Assembly (NCBI GenBank): GCA_945871545.1
Contig: CAMBWJ010000058.1
Span: 1-8,775 of the forward strand
Source of the DNA: an uncultured Clostridia bacterium
Lineage (GTDB): Bacteria > Bacillota_A > Clostridia > Christensenellales > Aristaeellaceae
Direction of reading: 5' to 3'
Length of the DNA stretch: 8,775 nucleotides
The translations under genes and the position numbers were made by a program. The stretch's first letter is position 1. Each line of letters starts with the position of its first letter. Below the pieces are notes generated by a model. That model was not told the origin of the DNA, did not search any database, and saw only the letters and a list, made by a program, of their open reading frames with translations. Shown here one piece after another: positions 1 to 5,093 of this stretch.

Positions 1-1192
1 TGATCATCACGCGCAGATAGGCCAGGATGTCCTTGACCTCCTTGCGGTCGTAGAAGCGCAGGCCGCCGTACATGCGGTACTGGATGCCGCTGCGGACAAA
101 GGCCTCCTCCACCACGCGGGACTGTGCGTTGGTGCGGTAGAGCACTGCGCAGCGGGAAGCGTCCTCGCCCCTTGCCCCGAGCGTGCGGATCTGCTCGCAG
201 ACCCAGGCAGCCTCCTCGCGCTCGTCGCCCGCCCGGTAGAGCCGGATCATCTCGCCCGGGCCTTCCTGCGTCCAGAGCGCCTTGTCCTTGCGGTTTTCGT
301 TTCTGGCGATGACCTGATTGGCCGCGTCAAGGATATTGGCGCTGGAGCGGTAGTTCTGCTCGAGCTTGATGACCGTCGCATCCGGGAAGTCCTTTTCAAA
401 GTCGAGAATATTGCGGATGTCCGCGCCGCGCCAGCCGTAGATGGACTGGTCGTCGTCGCCCACCACGCACAGGTTGCGCTTGCCGCCGGCCATCAGCCGC
501 ACGAACTGGTACTGGGCGATGTTCGTGTCCTGATACTCGTCCACCAGCACGTAGTCGAACTTGTCCTGATAGTACTGCAGCACCGGCGGATGCTCACTCA
601 GCAGCTCCAGCGTCTTGATGAGCAGGTCGTCAAAGTCCAGCGCGTTGTTGCCGCGAAGGGCGGTTTCATATTTTTCGTAGGCCTCGCACAGCTTGCGGTT
701 GCGGAAGTTGTCGCCCGCGTCCTTCAGCCACTCGCGGGGCGTGAGCATGCGGTTCTTGGCATCGGAAATCGCCGCCTTGATGGCCTTCGGGGGGAACTCC
801 TTGTCGCTCAATTCCAGCGACTTCGCCACGCCCTTGATCACCGTCATGCGGTCATCCTCGTCGTAGATGGCGAACTCGCGCTTGTAGCCCAGCTTCTCGA
901 TGTCCCTTCTCAGGATGCGCGCACAGCAGGAGTGGAAGGTGGACACCCAGGCGTCCTTGCCGGACTCGCCGGTGAGGCTGTCCACGCGCTCCACCATCTC
1001 CCGGGCCGCCTTGTTGGTGAAGGTGATGGCCAGGATTCGCCATGCGGGCACGCCGCTGTCGATCAGATGGGCGATGCGGCAGGTGAGCACGCGGGTCTTG
1101 CCGCTGCCGGCGCCCGCCAAAACAAGCAGCGGCCCCTGCGTCTGTTCGACGGCGGCGCGCTGCTCGGGATTCAGTTTGTCCAAATAATTCAT
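1..1192 (-). CDS. pcrA: UvrD/PcrA-type superfamily 1 DNA helicase, N-terminal 397 residues (3' end outside window)
   Basis: ATP-dependent 3'-5' DNA helicase of the UvrD/PcrA family, acting in the cytoplasm in nucleotide excision repair and in clearing recombination proteins from DNA. Translating the reverse strand from the ATG at 1192 gives an uninterrupted 397-residue N-terminal part: Q-motif region LNPEQRAAV (residues 7-15), Walker A GAGSGKT (27-33), motif Ia ITFTNKAA (56-63), Walker B/motif II VDEYQDTN (217-224), motif III QSIYGWRGA (249-257), motif IV EQNYRSSANIL (278-288) and the 2B-side motif LYRTNAQSR (351-359). Family members are usually about 720-750 residues, so roughly half is missing beyond the left edge; this is truncation by the window, not a broken gene. 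AAAGGA lies about 8-9 bases before the ATG. The yerC-like gene ends 19 bases upstream, so the two are probably one transcript. PcrA is preferred over UvrD because of the Gram-positive context. Confidence 0.96.
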   Translation of the reverse strand, partial: MNYLDKLNPEQRAAVEQTQGPLLVLAGAGSGKTRVLTCRIAHLIDSGVPAWRILAITFTNKAAREMVERVDSLTGESGKDAWVSTFHSCCARILRRDIEKLGYKREFAIYDEDDRMTVIKGVAKSLELSDKEFPPKAIKAAISDAKNRMLTPREWLKDAGDNFRNRKLCEAYEKYETALRGNNALDFDDLLIKTLELLSEHPPVLQYYQDKFDYVLVDEYQDTNIAQYQFVRLMAGGKRNLCVVGDDDQSIYGWRGADIRNILDFEKDFPDATVIKLEQNYRSSANILDAANQVIARNENRKDKALWTQEGPGEMIRLYRAGDEREEAAWVCEQIRTLGARGEDASRCAVLYRTNAQSRVVEEAFVRSGIQYRMYGGLRFYDRKEVKDILAYLRVMI

Positions 1193-1211
1193 CGGTTCAA
1201 TCCTTTATGCC

Positions 1212-1511
1212 TCAATCCTCTTGACCCCTGAGTTTTTCAATCACGCGCTCATAGCCGCCCGCGCCGTAGTTCAGCGCGCGGTTCACGCGGCCGATGGTCG
1301 CGGTGGATGCGCCCGTCTTTTCCACGATCTCGTTGTAGGTGATCTTGTCGCGCAGCATCATGGCGATCTCCATGCGCGAGCTGAGATCCTGCACCTCCCG
1401 GATCGTGAACAGGTCCTCGAACAGGCGATAGCAGTCCTCCATGCTCTCCAACGTCAGAAACGCCCTTGCCAGCAGATCCGCCTGCTCGCTCTGCAATCTG
1501 GATTCAAACAT
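1212..1511 (-). CDS. yerC: YerC/YecD family TrpR-like DNA-binding regulator
   Basis: Small cytoplasmic DNA-binding protein (99 residues from this start) of the YerC/YecD family, related to the Trp repressor. The N-terminal half is helical; residues about 57-83 form the helix-turn-helix, with the family's typical stretch EKTGASTATIGRVNRALNYG (positions 64-83). The regulated genes and any ligand are not known from the sequence. It is followed 19 bases later by pcrA; yerC near pcrA is also the arrangement in Bacillus subtilis, which supports the call. An in-frame GTG at 1529 would add six residues, but it has no ribosome site, while the ATG at 1511 has GGTGA four bases before it and begins the conserved part, so I chose 1511. 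A sigma-A type promoter lies at 1552-1580. The family assignment is firm; the start is less so. Confidence 0.9.
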   Translation of the reverse strand: MFESRLQSEQADLLARAFLTLESMEDCYRLFEDLFTIREVQDLSSRMEIAMMLRDKITYNEIVEKTGASTATIGRVNRALNYGAGGYERVIEKLRGQED

Positions 1512-1551
1512 CTTGTCACCGGCTTTCACGCTTTAATGTATGAATACCTCT

Positions 1552-1580
1552 ATTATAGCCGAGAAAGCGCGTTCCGTCAA
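1552..1580 (-). promoter_or_regulatory. Sigma-A type promoter of yerC-pcrA
   Basis: On the minus strand TTGACG (1575-1580) and TATAAT (1552-1557) are separated by 17 bases, five of six and six of six consensus matches. Transcription would begin near 1545, about 34 bases before the chosen yerC start, giving a short leader. No operator is obvious between promoter and gene. Confidence 0.85.
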
Positions 1581-1594
1581 GTTTGAAATCCCCG

Positions 1595-1742
1595 GGAGAT
1601 ATTGAAAGAGGACAAAGCGTTGACATAGTTCGCGCTTTGCCAGACGCTGAGAAAGCCTGCAAGACAAGGAAGCAAGGCTGCAAATAAGGGAGCTTACATG
1701 GACGTAAGTGACCGCAATTTGCAGCCGCAGCTGACGCAGTAA
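1595..1742. repeat. Hairpin-rich intergenic segment, candidate dispersed repeat or structured RNA
   Basis: This part of the gene-free stretch 1512-1840 has more secondary structure than ordinary spacer. CAAAGCG (1613-1619) pairs with CGCTTTG (1633-1639). GGCTGCAAAT (1676-1685) pairs perfectly with ATTTGCAGCC (1717-1726), and inside that stem CTTAC (1693-1697) pairs with GTAAG (1704-1708) around the loop ATGGAC. AAAGC at 1652-1656 could compete for the GCTTT of the first hairpin. Minus-strand open frames crossing it (for example 1533-1844) have no ribosome site, overlap the promoter and terminator, and look spurious. The segment reminds me of intergenic repeats seen in gut Clostridia, but only one copy is present here, so repeat status is inference. 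An RNA element or a non-autonomous mobile element are alternatives. Confidence 0.4.
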
Positions 1743-1786
1743 GCAAAAATCCCTACCGCCTTTCAATTTTCGGTAGGGATTTTTGC
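1743..1786 (-). terminator. Strong intrinsic terminator downstream of the XRE regulator
   Basis: GCAAAAATCCCTACCG (1743-1758) and CGGTAGGGATTTTTGC (1771-1786) form a perfect 16-base-pair stem with a 12-base loop. On the minus strand the stem ends in a TTTTT run, as expected for a rho-independent terminator 54 bases past the XRE stop codon. The symmetric A/T ends mean it could also stop plus-strand transcription entering from the left. Confidence 0.9.
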
Positions 1787-1815
1787 GTTTGTGGGCTTTA
1801 TCAGTGCTCTGGGGG

Positions 1816-1837
1816 CGGAACCCCACATGGGATTCCG
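1816..1837 (-). other. Hairpin immediately after the XRE stop codon
   Basis: In the minus-strand transcript CGGAAUCCC and GGGGUUCCG form a nine-pair stem (one G-U pair) with a four-base loop, beginning only three bases past the stop codon. There is no U tract, so it is not itself a standard terminator; it may stabilise the 3' end or be part of the neighbouring structured element. Confidence 0.45.
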
Positions 1838-1840
1838 TCC

Positions 1841-2152
1841 TCACTTCAATTCATTGTATTCAATGATCCGGTTGGAAATCTCCCGCAGCAGCTTGCGCTG
1901 GTCGTCCGAGAGCGACTGGTCGCGGTCGCCCAGCAGGTCGCTGTCCAGCGAATCCTGAAGCAGCAGGCTCGGCGACACTTGCAAGGCGTTGCACAGCTTG
2001 ATGACCGTATCCAGACTCGCCTTGCGAGTGCCGCGCTCGATGTGTCCCAGAAATGATAAGCTGATGCCCGCGCGCTCGGACAGCTTTTCCTGCGTCATCT
2101 GGAGCGCAATCCGCTGCTGACGCACGCGCCGGCCAAAATCTTCATACAGCAT
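1841..2152 (-). CDS. XRE-family helix-turn-helix transcriptional regulator
   Basis: Cytoplasmic DNA-binding regulator of 103 residues. Residues about 6-62 form a Cro/CI-type HTH_3 domain: FGRRVRQQRIALQMTQEKLS (6-25) leads into the turn, SLSFLGHIERGTRK (31-44) is the recognition-helix region, and SLDTVIKLCNALQVSP (46-61) closes the fold. The remaining 40 residues are a charged, probably helical tail (DSDLLGDRDQSLSDDQRKLL and on) that may mediate dimerisation; no peptidase or sensor domain is present. The ATG at 2152 follows GGTGGAG with 8-base spacing. The gene is divergent from the membrane protein-kinase-sigma-like operon and the two share a 205-base control region with a near-palindrome, so autoregulation or control of that operon is plausible but inferred. 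No -35/-10 pair for this gene stands out on the minus strand. A terminator follows at 1743-1786. Confidence 0.9.
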   Translation of the reverse strand: MLYEDFGRRVRQQRIALQMTQEKLSERAGISLSFLGHIERGTRKASLDTVIKLCNALQVSPSLLLQDSLDSDLLGDRDQSLSDDQRKLLREISNRIIEYNELK

Positions 2153-2216
2153 TTTTCACACTCCACCACCTTTTTTTCAGTTTACCGAATTCGCACCTCC
2201 GTTGGAACAGTCTTAT

Positions 2217-2232
2217 GGAAGTATATGCTTCC
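2217..2232. promoter_or_regulatory. Near-perfect palindrome, candidate operator in divergent control region
   Basis: GGAAGTATATGCTTCC is a 16-base inverted repeat with a single mismatched pair (T/G at positions 6 and 11). It lies 65 bases upstream of the XRE start and about 37 bases upstream of the -35 box of the plus-strand operon. Size and position suit a dimeric XRE repressor, but binding is not shown. Confidence 0.45.
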
Positions 2233-2268
2233 TTTAGAATTGTATTCGTGAAATTTTCTTCCATTCAG

Positions 2269-2298
2269 TTGTCATGCGTCGAGCTTTGATGTTATAAT
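2269..2298 (+). promoter_or_regulatory. Sigma-A type promoter of the membrane protein-kinase-sigma-like operon
   Basis: TTGTCA (2269-2274) and TATAAT (2293-2298) are separated by 18 bases. Transcription would begin near 2305, leaving a leader of about 53 bases before the first gene. No strong riboswitch-like fold or terminator is visible in that leader. Confidence 0.8.
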
Positions 2299-2357
2299 GA
2301 AAGGCAAATGGAACAATTCTGCACGTTCGGCACATCTGCCGCGCGCAAAAAAGGAAA

Positions 2358-2741
2358 ATGCGCTTGAAAAGTATGCAAAAAAAGACCCCGCAGCGCAAGA
2401 GGGGCCGTCTGCGCTGGCTGTGGGTGTGGCTGATTCAGATCGCGGCGTCTCTGCTGCTTGCCCTGCCCATCTCCCTGAGCCTGTGGCTGGGCGGCGCGGT
2501 GCACGCCATCTGCATGTGGGGAGTCTCCCCCATCCTCGGCTTCCTCTCCGGCCTCATCGCCACGCGAAAGGGACTGCTGAACCACGCCGCGTGGATCGCA
2601 CCGCCGGTGATGCTGTTCGTGGGCTACGAAATCGCCTGGGGCTATCCCCCGCAGCCCGGCCCGGTGTTTCTCTGCGGCCTGATTTCTCTGGTGGGCGCCG
2701 CCACGGGCGAGGTGTTCAACCAGCGGCAAAAGAAAAAGTGA
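2358..2741 (+). CDS. Small multi-pass membrane protein of unknown family
   Basis: Unrecognised 127-residue protein. A basic N terminus (KKTPQRKRGRLR, residues 8-19) precedes hydrophobic segments at about 20-44 (rich in Leu/Ile/Ala), 50-67 (MWGVSPILGFLSGLIA), 76-92 and 101-117, which suggests three or four membrane passes with the N terminus inside by the positive-inside rule. The C terminus is again basic (NQRQKKK). Tryptophan- and glycine-rich turns such as EIAWGYPPQPGP (91-102) are notable. The ATG at 2358 follows AAGGA very closely (two bases after the A), shorter than usual; the next ATG, 15 bases on, has no ribosome site, so I keep 2358. It is the first gene after the promoter at 2269-2298 and ends 15 bases before the kinase gene, whose ribosome site overlaps the gap. 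Function unknown; a link to the kinase rests only on operon position. Confidence 0.8.
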   Translation: MRLKSMQKKTPQRKRGRLRWLWVWLIQIAASLLLALPISLSLWLGGAVHAICMWGVSPILGFLSGLIATRKGLLNHAAWIAPPVMLFVGYEIAWGYPPQPGPVFLCGLISLVGAATGEVFNQRQKKK

Positions 2742-2756
2742 CAAAGGAGTTCCAGC

Positions 2757-4277
2757 ATGGAAAAAGACCTGATTCTCACCTGTGACGCCGGAACCACCGG
2801 TTGCAAATGCTCCGTGTTCAACCTGCGCGGTGAGGCGCTGTGCTCGGTGCGGCGCGACTATCCCACGCTGTACCCGCGCCCGAACTGGTCGGAGCAGGAG
2901 CCCGACCGCATCCTGGACGCGGTGTACGACGGCATCCGGGAGCTTTTGCAGCAGGTCAGCCCCCAGCGCATCGCCTGCGTGGGTCTCAGCGGCTCCATGA
3001 ACGGCTGCATCCCGGTGGACGCGGAGGGCAATGCGCTGCACCCCAACATCATCCACTCCGACAGCCGCACGGGCGCGCAGGTGGAAAAGATCGGCAGCGT
3101 CATCAACAAGTACCACTTCTACACCCTCACCGGCAACCGCCTGGACACCCACTACACCCTGCCCAAGATTCTCTGGTTCAAGGAGAATCTGCCGGAGGTG
3201 TACAGCCGGGCACGCTGGTTCATGAACATCAAGGACTACATCTACGCCCACATGACCGGGCGCATCGGCTACACGGACTACTCCGACGCGTCGCTGACCA
3301 CGGCGCTGGACATCAACAACCGCTGCTGGGCGGAGGATCTGCTGAAGGAGCTGGACATCGACAGCAGCCGCATGCCCAAGATCATCCCGGGCCACGACAT
3401 TCGCGGCAAGATCACCCGACAGGTGTACTACCGCACGGGCCTGATCACCGGAACGCCGGTGGCCATCGGAGGCGGCAGCGGCTGCTGCACCGCCCGGGGC
3501 GCGGGCATCGTCAGCCCCGGCAGCGCCTACACCTACATCGGCTCCAGCGCCTGGGTCTCCCAGATTCAGGATCATCCCGTGCTGGACCCCAAGGCGCGCA
3601 TCTTCAACTATCTGGACTCCGACGGCAAGGCCTGCCACGTGATCGGCAACGTGCAGACCGGCGCGGCGGCCTTCGACTGGGCGCTGAAGAACCTGCTGGG
3701 CAGTCGGGACGGCTCGCTGGACATCTCCCGGGTGGAGAACATGGCCCGGCAGATTCGCCCCGGCGCAGAGGGTCTGCTGTTCCTGCCCACGCTGATGGGC
3801 TCCCGCACGCCCTACTGGGATCCCAACACCCGCGGCGTGCTGATGGGCTTCACCCTCTACCACGATTCGCGGCACATCGCCCGGGCGGTCTACGAGGGCA
3901 TCGCCTTCGCGCTGAACAGCTGCACGGAGATCATCTCCGAGTACGGCACGCCCATCCAGTCCATGCTGCTCACCGGCGGCGGCGCGCGCAGCGGCCTGTG
4001 GCCGGACATCCTTGCGGCGGTGTTCGGCATGACGACCAAGGTGCACCGGGCCCCCGGCGAATGCACCTCGCTGGGCGCGGCGATCCTGGCGGGCGTGGGC
4101 GCGGGCATCTTCTCCAGCTACGAGGATGCAGCCTCCGTCATCGCCACCCGCTCCACCCACCCGGTCAACCCCGGCTGGAAGCAGGTCTATGACGAAATCT
4201 ATCCCATCTACAAGGACGTCTACGAGCGCGTCCGCCCGCTGAACGACCGCATCGCCGGTCTGGGAATCGGAGGTTGA
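2757..4277 (+). CDS. FGGY-family carbohydrate kinase, xylulokinase-like, lacking the usual catalytic Asp
   Basis: Cytoplasmic protein of 506 residues with the two-domain actin-like FGGY fold, a usual length for the family. Visible landmarks are the N-terminal phosphate loop DAGTTGCK (10-17), WSEQEPDR (44-51), GLSGSMNG (77-84), FGGY signature 1 around YTLPKILWFKEN (133-144), signature 2 around GVLMGFTLYHDSRHIARAV (360-378) and the ATP-site loop LTGGGARSGLWPD (405-417). Relatives phosphorylate D-xylulose or similar sugars with ATP. At the position of the catalytic base (Asp233 in E. coli XylB, motif GGGDNA) this protein reads GGGSGCC, giving Ser241; the codon AGC at 3477-3479 is clear. XylB His78 is likewise Asn82 here. 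So the substrate is uncertain and activity may be altered or lost. AAAGGAG lies 8 bases before the ATG. The downstream sigma-like gene starts two bases after this stop. Confidence 0.93.
   Translation: MEKDLILTCDAGTTGCKCSVFNLRGEALCSVRRDYPTLYPRPNWSEQEPDRILDAVYDGIRELLQQVSPQRIACVGLSGSMNGCIPVDAEGNALHPNIIHSDSRTGAQVEKIGSVINKYHFYTLTGNRLDTHYTLPKILWFKENLPEVYSRARWFMNIKDYIYAHMTGRIGYTDYSDASLTTALDINNRCWAEDLLKELDIDSSRMPKIIPGHDIRGKITRQVYYRTGLITGTPVAIGGGSGCCTARGAGIVSPGSAYTYIGSSAWVSQIQDHPVLDPKARIFNYLDSDGKACHVIGNVQTGAAAFDWALKNLLGSRDGSLDISRVENMARQIRPGAEGLLFLPTLMGSRTPYWDPNTRGVLMGFTLYHDSRHIARAVYEGIAFALNSCTEIISEYGTPIQSMLLTGGGARSGLWPDILAAVFGMTTKVHRAPGECTSLGAAILAGVGAGIFSSYEDAASVIATRSTHPVNPGWKQVYDEIYPIYKDVYERVRPLNDRIAGLGIGG
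4269..4273 (+). promoter_or_regulatory. Ribosome binding site deciding the start of the sigma-like gene
   Basis: GGAGG lies inside the last codons of the kinase gene and is six bases from the ATG at 4280. This selects ATG 4280 over the in-frame TTG at 4274 and implies translational coupling with the kinase. Confidence 0.85.
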
Positions 4278-4279
4278 GC

Positions 4280-5035
4280 ATGGTTCGCAACGACAGCGAG
4301 GACTTTCAGGTCTACTTCAACCGGATCCGGCCCATCTATGCGGAGCTATTCAATCTGGCCCACGCCGCCACCGGCGCAAGCGCCCAGGCAGAGTACAGCC
4401 TGCAGTACGCCATGCTGGAGTGCTGGAGCCTGGGCGAACTGCCCTCCAGCCGCCACGGCTTCCGCGAGGCCCTGCGCAGCGCCACCCTGCACGCGGCGCT
4501 GAAGAATCCCGGCGACGCGGGTGGAGAGGAGGACTGGGACGGCCTGCGCACGCCGTCGAGCCCCGACGATCCCATCGCGCGGCTGATCGCCCAGGAATCA
4601 ATGGAGCTGCGGCGCATGCTGGCGCTGCGCTGCGGCTGCGGACTTTCGCTGCGCAGGAGCGCCCGACTGGCCGGTGTGGAGTATCGCCGAGCGAAGCAGC
4701 TGTTTCAGCGCTTCGAGGCCCGCGCCCGCCGCGCGCTGCCCCCGGCGGATCGCAGGCGCTTCGAGCTGCGCATCGCCCGCGCCGTCCGCAGCGGCCTGAC
4801 CCAGCCCAATCCGCTGGCTCCGGAGCTGAACAACATGCTGCGCACCTTCCAGATGGACGCGGCCTCGGTGGCGCGCTCCAACCGCCTGCCCGGGCGCATC
4901 CTGCGCTTCATCGTGGCGGCGGTGCTGACGCTTGCGTGCATGCTGGTGTTCTGGTTCGCAGCCGTGCTGCTCCAGCCCGCCGTGCTGGAAGAGCCTGCCG
5001 CAGCCAGCGCCGTCGAAACCGCCGCACCCGACTGA
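4280..5035 (+). CDS. ECF sigma-factor-like protein with C-terminal transmembrane helix
   Basis: 251-residue protein without a close named family that I recognise. Residues about 10-75 resemble sigma region 2: helix VYFNRIRPIYAELFNLA, then the pattern Q-A-E-x-x-L-Q-x-A-x-x-E-C-W (36-49), similar to the AED-Q-A-F-x-W pattern of ECF sigma factors. Residues about 98-152 resemble region 4: LRRMLALRCGCGLSLRRSARLAG (110-132) followed by VEYRRAKQLFQRFEARARRAL (133-153), where the helix-turn-helix would sit. The match is degenerate and promoter-binding ability is uncertain. After a roughly 55-residue basic linker comes one transmembrane segment (about 208-232) and a short acidic, Ala-rich tail predicted outside the cell. 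Such an anchor would hold a cytoplasmic DNA-binding domain at the membrane. It follows the kinase stop by two bases and is followed by a terminator. An unrelated helical membrane protein is the alternative. Confidence 0.72.
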   Translation: MVRNDSEDFQVYFNRIRPIYAELFNLAHAATGASAQAEYSLQYAMLECWSLGELPSSRHGFREALRSATLHAALKNPGDAGGEEDWDGLRTPSSPDDPIARLIAQESMELRRMLALRCGCGLSLRRSARLAGVEYRRAKQLFQRFEARARRALPPADRRRFELRIARAVRSGLTQPNPLAPELNNMLRTFQMDAASVARSNRLPGRILRFIVAAVLTLACMLVFWFAAVLLQPAVLEEPAAASAVETAAPD

Positions 5036-5044
5036 AAACGAAAA

Positions 5045-5083
5045 AATCCACGTTCTTACGCACTGTGCGTCGGAACGTGGATT
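5045..5083. terminator. Bidirectional intrinsic terminator between convergent operons
   Basis: AATCCACGTTC (5045-5055) pairs with GAACGTGGATT (5073-5083), and the loop contains a second pairing, ACGCA with TGCGT, making a long nearly continuous hairpin. It has TTCTTTTT on the plus-strand side and TTTTTT on the minus-strand side. It lies just after the sigma-like gene and 10 bases past the amylase stop, so it can end both converging transcripts. Confidence 0.9.
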
Positions 5084-5093
5084 CTTTTTGCTC

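Noticed and set aside
590..1231. 213-residue plus-strand open frame opposite pcrA
   Set aside because: Antisense shadow of the helicase motifs; no ribosome site and no recognisable domain.
1533..1844. 103-residue minus-strand open frame in the gene-free stretch
   Set aside because: It spans a perfect terminator hairpin and the yerC promoter, begins at the XRE stop codon without a ribosome site, and is better explained by the structured element.
2297..2785. 162-residue plus-strand open frame over the small membrane protein
   Set aside because: It starts at the promoter's -10 box, would begin before the expected transcript start, has Arg/Pro/Ala-rich composition, and overlaps the better-supported membrane protein and the kinase start.
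2292..4160. 622-residue open frame on the minus strand opposite the kinase
   Set aside because: It mirrors the GC-rich third-codon pattern of the kinase gene, its translation is low-complexity Ala/Gly/Val/Arg, and the plus strand has clear FGGY motifs, ribosome site and promoter.
2840..4192. 450-residue plus-strand open frame inside the kinase
   Set aside because: Alternate frame of the same gene, dominated by His/Arg/Pro/Gly, with no domain and no ribosome site.
2757..4277. Naming the kinase xylB
   Set aside because: The fold matches, but the catalytic Asp and a substrate-contact His are changed and no xylose isomerase or transporter is nearby.
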